Origin: Cristatella mucedo
Lineage: Eukaryota > Bryozoa > Phylactolaemata > Cristatellidae
Length of the DNA stretch: 64,000 bases
NCBI GenBank assembly: GCA_009760855.2
Contig: WPIO01000175.1
Coordinates: 259,001-323,000, forward strand
Direction of reading: 5' to 3'
The notes beneath the pieces were generated by a model. It was given only the letters and a program-made list of their open reading frames with translations, was not told the DNA's origin and made no database searches. A program made the translations under genes and the position numbers. How positions within the stretch are numbered: the first letter of the stretch is position 1; each line of letters opens with the position of its first letter. Of this stretch, positions 53,715-63,339 are shown piece by piece.

Positions 53715-54334
53715 GAGACAAGGACATGGTCGAACTGTGCTTGCAGAGCAATCGCTGGCAGACATCGCTAGATCGGTGGAAACAATCCAACCCTCTTTTG
53801 CTGGCCGTGTACGAGGATAGAGCCGACGTCGTGTCAGCCCTGCTGGAGGCGAAGGAAATTCGCGCCCTCGTCAACGTGCCATCGCAGACGTACGGCCACA
53901 CGGCGCTGCACGTCGCGTGCCGGGAAGGGAAGGACTCAAGCTCGGCTATTTGCCATGCCTTGCTGGCTTGCGGAGCTGACGTCTTGGCTAGCAGCAAGCA
54001 GGGCGAGACGCCCTGGGAAACCGCAGTGTCCCACAAGAAAGTGAAAGCCATGGTGGCTTTAGCCAAGTACTTCGTTCCGCCTCGATGCCGCTACTTTCAG
54101 AGCGTTAGTGCCAGCGGTCAAACCATATGGGACTACGCCATGAACTCACGCAGTAGTCGGGAAGTGCTTATCGCGCTGCTAGAGATCGCGCTGCATTCAT
54201 ATCAAGCTGAGAGGAACTCCGACGAGACAAGTGTCGACATCGATCTTAGTTCGTTCGTGGTTCTGGATGCAGAGGCACATATGACCACGCCGCTGCATAT
54301 AGCGGTCAAAAAGGGAGACACGGAGCACTTGCAG
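53715..54334 (+). CDS. Ankyrin-repeat protein, exon 2
   Basis: Follows the acceptor GTCTTTCAG. Its first two bases complete a Gly codon with exon 1, so the repeat reads SG|DKDMVELCLQS without a break. It continues with PLLLAVYEDRADVVSALLEA, TALHVACREGKDSSSAICHA, TPWETAVSHKKVKAMVALA, IWDYAMNSRSSREVLIALLE and TPLHIAVKKGDTEHLQ, i.e. about five repeats, some with longer linkers than the 33-residue canon. Ends at CTTGCAG|GTAAGA in phase 0. The 206 complete codons are stop-free. Confidence 0.88.
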
Positions 54335-56328
54335 GTAAGAGCGAGCAACATTCTCTCTTAAGCAAACTTCTTGTCCACATTTGTTCGCCATGTTTCCCTT
54401 CCGATAACGTCACATCCATGTCTCCTGCCGATCTTGTCTCCTCCGTGTCTCCTCCTTCTCATGCTTCCTTCATGTCGCATCTCTCTTATGTCACCTGTGC
54501 ATCTCACTCCTCTCATGTCTTCTCCACGTCTCCTTCCTCTCGCGTCTCTTCATGGTCTCTTCTTGCCAATTGCTCGCCCTGTCTCTTCACACTTCTTTGT
54601 TTTTCGCTTGGGTCAGCTTAACACTGCACTGCCCCAAGCTTAGAGAGGAGGCGTCGCTTGAAAATGGCCACTCAATCTACACCAGCTTGCAGTCCAGCTA
54701 GATAAGGCTGAATCGGCAAAGTGCCCAGAGGAAGGCTTTGACGAATGAAGTGCTCGATCGAGTACGATGAAGCACGACGACGCTCGCTCGTTGGCTCTCT
54801 TTTGGTAAAACGCAATTCATGACAGATCCCTGCCCAATGGCGAGAGTTGCCGGTGCAATTCAGCTACTGGGAAGCCTGGCTCGGGCAGCGGCTGCGCTGT
54901 CGTGCTGGCTCGGGCAGGGCTCTGCCGTCAGTGCCGTCAGCGGGCTGAGGCTCCCCTGTCGTGCTTTCAGCTCACAGCAGTTAGGCTGCTGCTGAATTTC
55001 TGTTGAAATGGGCATACTACTCGCCGAGCCGCCTGCCTACTCGTTTGTTACTTTACGGCAGTATCGAATAGGAACTACTACCGTGCAAGTGGAAGCTGAG
55101 CAAGTTGCTCTTTGGCATGTGTGAAAAGCTTGTGCCGCAGCCAACGAAGAGGCTAGTTTGATTTAAAAATGTTTGGGTGCCACGCATACTTTCGGTTGAA
55201 GCACCGACGAACTCGCGTCAATCGCCGCTGGTTTGGTCCAGCGGTTAAGATGCTCGCTCCGACCAAGGTCAAGGCTGAGGTCGCGGGCTCGAGCTCCGAG
55301 GCATTTGTCAAGCGCCTCAATAGAGATTAAGTTCTCTTGGGGCGCTGTACAAATGAATTATATTTATATTTGTTTAAGTTCGCACTAATCTCAAAAGACG
55401 GCAGGGAAAGAGCAGCTGACTCTTAAGCTCATTTCTACCACGGCAGAAGAGCCAGGAGTTACCTACTCCTGTTACATATGACTGGTCAGTCGACGCCAGG
55501 CTGCTCGGGCCTGCTACACGGCTACAGCTCGAGCTCTGCGCACGGGAAAGAGAAGTCAGAGAGCAAACTCACTACTACTGACTAAACACTGCGAGGCAAG
55601 AGGCAGCTTTGCTGGCCCCGAGAAGCCATCTTTAACTTGGATTGCTTGAGCGTCCCTGTCAACGCTGCTCTTACCAAAATAAAGTGGAAAAAGGAAACGA
55701 ACCGTCATCCAAAGTCGAAGGTCGACGTACCAGAGTCAACCTATCGAGATCTCGAGTCTCTCGCATTCAAAAGCTATACCCAGGCCAACAGTTCGTACCC
55801 AAGCTGACCGCATTACCTCATCTTGTTTTCCCGATTGCGTCGTTCGTTTGCCTCTCTTTAGTCATCACACTTTTTTCATTTTCAGCTAAAGTGGGATGGG
55901 TCGCTAAGTAGAGTGGATTCCGATCGGAGTCAGCCAAAGGTTTCTTTCTTTCATTCGGCTCCTCGTCGTGTTGGGGCACGATTAGCCCGACACGTTCTAC
56001 TTTTTTTTCGGGGGCGAAAAGCATTCTCTTCCGTCTTCTGCTTTTTCTTGTGGTCGTAGAGGTTGTTTGAGGGCAGCCGCTCGCTAGGCTTCGGTTCTCA
56101 CGGTCTCTAGATTATTAACAGCCAAGCCGAAAGGCCCCACGACGTACCGGAAGTACATGCGCCGCAAGAACTGCAGCGCTGACCTGCAGTGCTGACCTGC
56201 AGCTCTGACCTGCAGGTCAGCTCTGCCTGCTGAAGCTCCCTGCTGTCAATGAGCATGTCGTAGCGACTTGAGAGCATTTTCCGCCGACGAGTGAGAGTGC
56301 AAAGCAGTTTGACCACATTTTGCTGCAG
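54335..56328 (+). other. Intron 2 of the ankyrin gene
   Basis: 1,994 bp. Holds a pyrimidine-rich patch (about 54400-54620, irregular CATGTCTCCT-like words), a SINE-1 at 55224-55372, and a GCTGACCTGCAG-type short tandem at 56165-56220 close to the acceptor. Confidence 0.7.
55224..55372 (+). mobile_element. SINE-1 in intron 2
   Basis: GCCGCTGGTTTGGTCCAGCG, GTTAAGATGCTCGCTCCGAC, B-box-like GGGCTCGAGCTCC, tail AATAGAGATTAAGTTCTCTT then GGGGCGCTGTACAAATGAAT. One of the better copies; same strand as the gene. Confidence 0.85.
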
Positions 56329-56470
56329 CTGCTGCTGAAGTACATGCCAGCCAACGCTGTCGACGCGAATGGCGACACTTTCTTGCACGTGGCGGCTCGT
56401 CAAGGATGCGAAGCGGTGCTGAGGAACTTCGTCATCGATCAAGACGTCATAAACCAAGTCAACCGTGCAG
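56329..56470 (+). CDS. Ankyrin-repeat protein, exon 3
   Basis: Acceptor TTTTGCTGCAG at 56318-56328. Joined to exon 2 in phase 0 it continues the repeat as GDTEHLQ|LLLKYMPANAV, then DANGDTFLHVAARQGCEAVL and DQDVINQVNRA. Ends GTGCAG|GTGATT at 56470 in phase 1. Short (142 bp), but the reading frame, repeat register and both splice sites agree. Confidence 0.85.
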
Positions 56471-56715
56471 GTGATTGCCGATTGTCTCATAGAGAGCGCC
56501 TGCTTTGGCAGTATAGTACGTGCTTTCGACAGACAGCTGGCTCGGAACGGACGGAACTCGCTGAATGCAGACTAGCCATGTGCTTGTCCGTGACCTTGTC
56601 ATTATCCCTGTCCTCGTTCCTCGACTTGAACCTTCTGGCTGCTGTGGTGGGCTCACGGGTTCAAGCGGACAAGGTCAAAGCTGTACAAACATCAGTTATG
56701 ATAGCTGTGTAACAA

Positions 56716-56880
56716 TACCGTCTCCGTCTCTCTCTCCCTCTCTCTCCGTCTCTCTCTCCGTCTCTCTCCGTCTCTCTCGCCGTCCCTCTCACCGTCTCTC
56801 TCTCTCTCACTCTACGTTTCTGTCTCTATCCGTCTCTCTCTCTCTCTCTCTTTATCACTCCATCCCTCCATCACTCTATC

Positions 56881-56915
<35 letters not shown>
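56716..56915. repeat. (CT)n microsatellite, impure, with (TA)n end
   Basis: CCGTCTCTCTCT-type units grading into pure CT and then TATATATATATA up to about 56937. Polypyrimidine on the gene's sense strand, inside intron 3. Confidence 0.95.
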
Positions 56916-56930
<15 letters not shown>

Positions 56931-56989
56931 CATATATATCGCCTTCTCTCTCAGACCCAATAGTCGCATCATTCGCTTGCAACCGCCTA

Positions 56990-57425
56990 TGTGACAGGTA
57001 TTGATTTCTCGTACGTGCTCTATAACGACATTTGTATTGTTACTTTTATTATAGTTGCAGAGCCGTTTTTCACACTCGCCAATTTTTTTATTGTGTCACC
57101 ACCTGGGATGATTCTTGATTAATTAATGTCTCATCTAAGCACGCAACGTTTCCTCTTTTCTCCCTAAAACCTTTGAGCGGTTCTTCTTTGATACTCTTCG
57201 GTTTTGCATGCTTTCGTGTGGATAATTAAGCAAATGCTAACCGACGACCCTAAGAGCTGTCTTGCGTGCTTTTTTGCTAGTCTAAGCACAAGATGTGCTC
57301 GTTCTTTCTTTTTATTCGTTTCCTAGTACAGTGCCATGAGTATCGTTAACCAACCCCTGGTTATTGCTTCTCTTTCTTGCGTTGAGTTTAAAAGCCACGC
57401 TGTCGGGATTTTTAGAAGTCTTGAC
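56990..57425. other. Intronic, no recognised feature
   Basis: AT-rich unique sequence. Confidence 0.4.
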
Positions 57426-57429
57426 AAAC

Positions 57430-57775
57430 TTGTAAACGTATTTCCATCTGTAACCCTACAAAGCCAAAAAGACTAAGTGAGTTTTACTCAGGGGAGTTCT
57501 GTATAGTGCACTCAAAGCCTAAGAAGCTTTCGAACGCAATTGGTAGCCAACAGGCTTTAAGTCGGGCAATAAACAGAAATTGAAAACAACAGATAAGTCT
57601 GGGGGAAAGTTGGATTAGTTTTTTAGTATGAAAGTAGCGGCTCAGGGCGGCTGGAAATGATGTACCATATTCGGCAGCAGGAGATCAGATGATGTTGCGT
57701 AGGAAGTGTGGGAGTGAGTTCCACAGTCTAGGAACTGCAGTGAAAACGGTTTTGTCACCAATGGTCTTCATTGTA
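57430..57775 (-). mobile_element. LINE-A 3' end, diverged
   Basis: Antisense to the gene. CCATCTGTAACCCTACAAAG is the tail complement. The rest parallels the C-terminal segment (TTCCACAGTCTAGGAACTGC = GPRLW, with VGDRSFSS degraded). Followed by AAATAAATAAAT and TA repeats. Confidence 0.75.
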
Positions 57776-57921
57776 AATAAATAAATAAATATATATATAT
57801 ATATCAACGGTGCTTGTAAGAATATTATATTTATACGTGCAGATAAAGTTTTGCTATATGCATTTTTAAATGTATATTATACATATATAAACATACATAG
57901 ATATAAATATGTACGTACAAA

Positions 57922-58650
57922 TACAGTCGTCCCTCGCCACTTCGCAAGTCAACTTTCGCAACTTCACTCTATCGTGGTTTTTCAAATATGTTCGTTAAAA
58001 AGTTGATCGAAATTGTGAAAATTGTACAGCGCGCGCTCGGTCGTTCGAGTCAATTCTACACCATAGAATTACAATTGAAGTTAAGCTTACTGCACGCATG
58101 GACTGTAGGCATCTGTATTCGAGCCCCCCCCCCCCCCCCGCAAATCCATCTTTGCCAGGTGCAGCCGCTCAATCACTCCTTGCGTATGAGCAAGCACTTC
58201 TTTCCAAAACATCTGGCTTTTTACAGATTGGCTATCCTATCTCTTCTTATGCTAGCCAGAGATTGGCTGAGTCTTACGCATTTTCGTTTCCCTCGTAAAT
58301 GCTTCTGCCTTGCTACGCATCGGACACATCTTTGCTCTAGTAAGTGTTTGCGATATCTGAGAGCATTCGTGCTTCGACTTTCGCGGCTTCACTCTACAAT
58401 GGTTTTTCAGATATATTCATTAAAAGTTGATCGAGATAGTGAAAATAATACAGTACGCGCGCTCCTATGTCTGAAGAGTCAATTATAGACCCATGTTTTA
58501 CAATTACAGTAAAAATCACTGAACGTATGGACTGTAGGCCTATGCGTTCGAGCACCCTGGCAAATCCTTCGATGCACAGCCGGCGCAGCCGCTCGACCAC
58601 TGCTCGTATGTTCCAAAACATTAGTGTGGTGAAACCATGCCAATCTGAGC
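57922..58650 (+). mobile_element. pogo/Tigger-like DNA transposon fragment, two diverged copies
   Basis: TACAGTCGTCCCTCGCCACT is the kind of terminal sequence carried by pogo/Tigger-type Tc1-mariner elements (TA target, CAGTCGTCCCTCG). It is followed by a TTCACTCTATCGTGGTTTTT subterminal segment. A second copy of the same ~260 bp, lacking the outermost end, starts near 58365 (TGCTTCGACTTTCGCGGCTT). No matching inverted right end or transposase frame was found. Confidence 0.5.
58118..58140. repeat. Poly-C tract
   Basis: About 15 C in a row inside the first pogo-like copy, where the second copy (58549-58556) has GAGCACCC. The expansion is specific to one copy. Confidence 0.9.
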
Positions 58651-58989
58651 GTGCTGCTAACCTAGTTTAGTTAAATGCACAATAATAATAAAATGATATT
58701 TTTAACGTCTAATGCGTCTTGTTTTCTCGTAATTTGCCTACTATATTGGGTATTACGAGTGCGGCGGTGACTAATGGGGTGTTATTTCATGTCCAGAGGG
58801 CTCTTACAATGGTAAACACCTTATATAGAGGGTCTTGATCAGGTTTATATGCTACAAATTGGAAACATTGCGTTTATAAGTAAAACATCCTACTTAATGG
58901 AAATTATAATCAGGAACGTATTTGCGATGCGTTCAATGACGGTAAGCAAGGTGTCTCGGCACCTCATAAGGCGAACTGCATGCATGGGC

Positions 58990-59028
58990 GTGATCTAGAG
59001 GTCAGCTGATCTAGAGGTCAGCTGATGC
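58990..59028. repeat. 19-bp tandem duplication
   Basis: GATCTAGAGGTCAGCT occurs twice in tandem, followed by GATGCC. Confidence 0.85.
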
Positions 59029-59039
59029 CTGTCTTCTGC

Positions 59040-59970
59040 CGGAGAGTCAAAGTTCATTAACCGATGACTATAGGGAAATGGAGCTCCTAACCCGTTCTAG
59101 CATAGCTACGATGAATTCGGAGAAGAGCCATGAAAGCTCAATCTATTTGGGGTAATCAGTATATAATTGGACCATTTATCTATACAACTTGGAATTAAGC
59201 GTCAGATGAAATGACTAATTGACATGACCTGTAGTCACCAACAACTGTTCTGGGGTTGACAGTGATTTTTTGGCAGCCTTTCTTAGCATGCATTCAGCGC
59301 GTCTCGTTTTCTGCATGTCAGCTCTAAACAAGAGCGTTTTAAAAAGGAGAACATTCGATTCAGTAAGAAGTGCGTACTCATCTTGGACGTTGGCTTCACT
59401 GCTGCGGCCACGTCGCGACAGGAGGAGAAGGTGGCTAGGACGGTTAAGTAAAAGGATAGAGTAGTAAAATCTTATGTTAACAGCGATAATTTCAAGTGAA
59501 TTTAGGTTTATTGAATTGAGATTATCTTGAATGTGGAAGCATACGTGTATTCCAGGGAGATTGAAATTTACTTACGAGAAGATGCTTTGAAAGGCATCCC
59601 GGCAGTGGTTAATTTGATGCGATCACTGAAGAAACGTTGGTCACACAGATGCGGCCTTGGTTATATAAATAAATCACATCAGTTTTGTTCAATTGGAGAA
59701 CTTCGTCTCCATCCGAATTAGTGCATTTAATGGCATTGGGAGGGAGGCAGAAGTACTCGGACTTATAAAAATCGTTTTGGATTTCGTCGGATCAGATGTG
59801 CTGTTAAAATCAACATGAAAATATTCTAGAATGAGATAAGGGTGATATCATTTGTGAAGAACACAGAGAATTAAGAAATTTCAGAGATAGCACAGGTATC
59901 TCTATCTGGTAAGAAGTAAACTGGTACCACTATCGGCAACGTACCACTAGCTAGCGATGAACCAGTTATT
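59040..59970. other. Intronic, no recognised feature
   Basis: A faint LINE-like reading on the minus strand near 59740-59900 was considered but is too weak to call. Confidence 0.35.
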
Positions 59971-59974
59971 TATA

Positions 59975-60150
59975 AGTCGTGTTAGCTCAAGAGGCAAGAT
60001 GCTCGTTCTTCACTACTGAGGTCGTGGGTTTGAATTCTGCAGTGCTCGATCGTTTGCTATCAACTGCAAGTGCTGGTGATAGTCCGTTACGGCTCTTTTA
60101 CCGCTATGCGAGTATGACTGCTAAGTCAGCTAATATTTGTTTATTTACTT
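59975..60150 (+). mobile_element. SINE-2 in intron 3
   Basis: CGTGTTAGCTCAAGAGGCAA (A-box side), GTCGTGGGTTTGAATTCTGC (B-box), ATCGTTTGCTATCAACTGCA, GTTACGGCTCTTTTACCGCT and a tail TGCTAAGTCAGC then ATTTGTTTATTTA. Shows the family in forward orientation. Confidence 0.8.
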
Positions 60151-60154
60151 AAAA

Positions 60155-61200
60155 AGACTGCTCAGCAAGAACCAATAAAAATGGCTTAAAATTGAAAGAG
60201 GTGCTGACAGACATCGATGGCTACCGAAGCACGAGGATTCAATGATTTTTGTGTGAGAAATTCAGGAGTAGCATCAGTGATAGCCGAACAGCTCGTAGTC
60301 TTCTGCCCGTCTCTGAAAAGTAGCAAAAAATTTGATAATTTCTTTGCTTCAGGCTGCTCCTAACCAACAGTTGTTAGATGCGTTGTAATATTTTGTGCGT
60401 GAGTGATCCGATAGGAGTATAAAGCTGTAATTAATAAGCATGTTTGCTGTACACGAAGATTAGCCATAGCCTCCCACCAGGCTAGTCGCGGGCAGGTTTC
60501 AAGCTTGCACGATTCATTACTAGGGAAGGGGAGTTCACAGGTCACCTTTGTATTTCCCGACATAGTTTTATTTGTGGTTTATCCCGTGTCGACTTTCGCA
60601 ACTCTCCTGAATGCTGGAAACCACTCTAATGAGAGCGGACAATTACAAAAATAACGTTCTGTCGTCGTAAAAAGTAATACCTGCTGCTCGGAAACTGAGT
60701 TTCGGCCTGAATGGGTGCTTTCGCAATGAAGTTTGATGATTGACACTATAGAAAAATGTGGCATATCAAAATTGGTTCTGAAGATGATTAGTTATTGTTC
60801 GGCAGTCTTAGCCTTCTGACTCTCGCGGACAGGATGAGGTTATGTGCTAATATGGGAAATACTTTCCACTAGCAGATGTAAAAACAAAAACTAAGGGTAC
60901 GGTAATAGTTAATAGATTTTACGTCATGACAATTTCTGCTTCTGGCTAGTGTAAGCAGTTCTCGAAATCTCACTAGGGCATCTAGAGCTCAGTCTCAGTT
61001 ATGATCTTCCCAACACTCACTAGGGATTCATTCAATCACCCGTCGGCACAATTTTTTCTAGCACTTTCAAAATCTTTATGAAAATTGTGACAGGCTGTCT
61101 GGCTAATTCGCGAAAGCACTTTTCTGCTTAAACGGTTAGATACGTAGGGGGAGATGCACTGTGGTATCTGACACAGTGCGATGCCGGCTGCCATGACTAG
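60155..61200. other. Intronic, no recognised feature
   Basis: Nothing supported on either strand. Confidence 0.4.
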
Positions 61201-61308
61201 CGATGGTAGAGCAACAACAGCGAGTATGATGGCTTACTGGAATTCGTGCGGCGTCTTGTTGCTGCGCGGTATTTGAAACTTCACGTGTCGAGCTTTGCCT
61301 CGTTCAAG

Positions 61309-61554
61309 GCGACACAGTACTACACGCCGCATGTCAAGCTCACCAATGGGGATGCGCCCAAATTCTGCTGCCTTTCTCGGACACTTCCGCCGTCAATAGT
61401 CTCGGGCAGACGGCACTCCACGAACTTTGCAAGAATTGCACTTCTGTCAATTACGTACTACTAAAGCACCTCATTCAGAAAACGACTGAAAACTCGTGGG
61501 ATAAGCTCATACTCCGCGACCAAGACGGAAAAACGGCTCTGCACTGGCTGGCTG
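61309..61554 (+). CDS. Ankyrin-repeat protein, exon 4
   Basis: Acceptor TTGCCTCGTTCAAG at 61308. The first two bases complete a Gly codon begun in exon 3, giving VNRAG|DTVLHAACQAHQ. It continues QILLPFSDTSAVNSLG, QTALHELCKNCTSVNYVLLK and RDQDGKTALHWLA. Ends GGCTG|GTAAGA at 61554 in phase 1. Three ankyrin repeats with a longer linker in the third. The acceptor choice rests on phase and repeat register; an acceptor further left in the same frame is closed off by a TGA at 61227. Confidence 0.82.
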
Positions 61555-62267
61555 GTAAGACGGCTGACTGGTAAGATGGCTGACAGCAGCTGAAGCATGC
61601 ATTCTAGTCATCCAGGGCTTCGAGTTCAGGGTCACTGCCCGCAGGTTAAAGGGTGTCTGTTTGAAGTTGCATCTGCATGAAATCTAGGTATCGTCTTCCA
61701 ACGCGACCTTTTGTTAGATGACCGAATCAGCTCCGCATTCAAGTCTGATTACTTTTAGCTAAATAGCATTGCTTAGATTTTCGGGTTTGCTTAGACGCGG
61801 ATATTACATCCAAATTGGCCCATGCATTTGTGACATCACGTCTCGACTGCTGCGGCTCATTGCCTGCTGGTCTCACGGCTATTGCAGTCAGGCGCTTCAG
61901 ACAAGGAGGTAGATTCTCCCCTGATATCACCACATGTTTTGTATAGGGTAATTGTAGCCATAGCTGGACATGCAAATATCATAAATTTGAGCTAACGACG
62001 GCAGTGAGTGCAATATAGAAACAATTTTAGCCAAAAATAATACATTGGCTTGCGATTTCAACCTTAAGAGTTTTGTATTGTATTAATTATTTCTACGGAA
62101 TAACGAAACGTGGTTAGCAATTCAAAAGGTAGAACAGAAAGAATGTAAAACTAATGTAAAGATGGGATAATTGTAGAGCTGTGCTCTTTTAAAAACAGTA
62201 ACGTTTCTTTTTAAATCTACGAGTAAATTACATGCTCGCCAATGCAAAGAATGCGGCTTTATTGCAG
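61555..62267 (+). other. Intron 4 of the ankyrin gene
   Basis: 713 bp, GTAAGA...GGCTTTATTGCAG. Starts with a short duplication (GGCTGACTGGTAAGATGGCTG) that repeats the donor-like GGTAAGA at about 61570. Contains a LINE-B fragment. Confidence 0.75.
61660..61890 (+). mobile_element. LINE-B post-RT fragment in intron 4
   Basis: GAAATCTAGGTATCGTCTTC (LGIVFQ), TTAGATGACCGAATCAGCTC (LDDRISS) and GACATCACGTCTCGACTGCT (TSRLDCC). Same strand as the gene, heavily mutated. Confidence 0.7.
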
Positions 62268-62509
62268 CACACAACCACCAGGAGGGATCGACAGAGAAGC
62301 TTTTCAAGTTGTTTCAATGCCCGTACGACGGCCCAGTACCATGCAACATAGCTAACAACGACGGGAACACCCCCATTCACGTCGCCGTGTCGTTGGGAAG
62401 GACGAATAACCTCAAGGCCATGCTCTCAGTGTTCAGAAAGGGTGCAGACGTTAACTCGATGAACAAAATGGGCAGAACGCCGCTTCATTTGGCCGCGGAG
62501 CTCGGCGTA
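62268..62509 (+). CDS. Ankyrin-repeat protein, exon 5
   Basis: Acceptor GGCTTTATTGCAG at 62267. Two bases complete an Ala codon so the helix reads TALHWLA|AHNHQEGSTEK. It continues KLFKLFQCPYDGPVPCNIAN, NTPIHVAVSLGRTNNLKAML, GADVNSMNKMG and RTPLHLAAELGV. Ends GGCGTA|GTAAGT at 62509, a consensus donor, in phase 0. The last repeat is cut mid-way, so at least one more exon must lie beyond 62509; I do not find it before 64000. Confidence 0.87.
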
Positions 62510-62588
62510 GTAAGTGGAAGTAACTTGGCGAATCGCCATGCAAGCCATTTAATATGCGAGCGCCGACGCTTGTGAGAGCAGCGCCCGC

Positions 62589-62655
62589 ATTGGGCGTAGG
62601 CACTGCCCAATCAAGTTTTGGGATTGGGCGCAGGCACTGCCCAATCAAGTTTTGG
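62589..62655. repeat. 34-bp direct duplication containing ATTGGGC/GCCCAAT stem
   Basis: ATTGGGCGTAGGCACTGCCC plus AATCAAGTTTTGGG is repeated immediately with one C/T change. Each unit can fold through its 7-bp stem. Confidence 0.9.
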
Positions 62656-62834
62656 CAAGTGCTTAGCACTTTTGAGGTACTACATGCTAGCGCTGGGAAC
62701 CAAGAGTTTGCAATAATTTAGAATTATTCTGCCGCGAAGCCCATCGAAGCCCAGATGAGTTTTAAAGAGTTTAGATAGCAACTTATTTCGACTCAGAAAC
62801 AGGTAATGCACGAACACTCGCAGCAAAGGATGCT

Positions 62835-63330
62835 TTAGGTCCCTTCATTCTATGGCTCAGCCTGTCTCTCCGACATATTCCCCCATCACGCCAAGCATCG
62901 TACCTCCCGCTTTTCGGAATCCAACAGTCTAGAAAGACCTCGTACAAACCTCAAATCCTTTGGAGACCGTGCATTTAGTTCGTATGCTCCCAAAGCCTTG
63001 AACTCCCTCCCGACCTGTGTCAGAACATACCCTGACCTAACCGCATTTAAAAGGAACTTAAAACACGCCAATTTAGGACAGCATTTAGTGGGTCCCTGTG
63101 ATTCGTTCTTCACGTGCTTATGCGTGCTGGCACTGTGCATGCTGCCACTAACCACATTTGCATGCTGACCCTGTGCATGTCACCCCTAACCATGTTATTC
63201 ATCTTGTTTGTTTTTCAAGAATGATTTTACTTACCATTAATTGCATTTCCCTTTGCAGCAAATGCAAAGCGCCTAGAAAGAGATTGAGTTCTCTGGGGGC
63301 GCTTTATTAAGTATATTATTATTATTATTG
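62835..63330 (+). mobile_element. LINE-B 3' end
   Basis: C-terminal coding remnant (CAAATCCTTTGGAGACCGTG = KSFGDRAF), full 3' UTR (TTTAGTGGGTCCCTGTGATT ... CTGACCCTGTGCATGTCACC) and an intact tail hairpin (AAAGCGCCTAGAAAGAGATT ... GGGGGCGCTTTATTAAG) with (ATT)n. In intron 5, sense orientation. Confidence 0.9.
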
Positions 63331-63339
63331 CCGGCGGAG

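Larger units (their letters stand above)
56471..61308 (+). other. Intron 3 of the ankyrin gene
   Basis: 4.8 kb with a (CT)n tract, a LINE-A 3' end, a pogo-like fragment and a SINE-2. Near its end, 61205-61268 reads SNNSEYDGLLEFVRRLVAAR in another frame, which looks ankyrin-helix-like. It might be an additional small exon or a decayed repeat, but I could not place it with consistent splice sites. Confidence 0.6.

Noticed and set aside
59500-59900. Minus-strand LINE fragment
   Set aside because: Only faint resemblance to LINE phrases (a PTKSKTIFIS-like stretch); below the level I can support.
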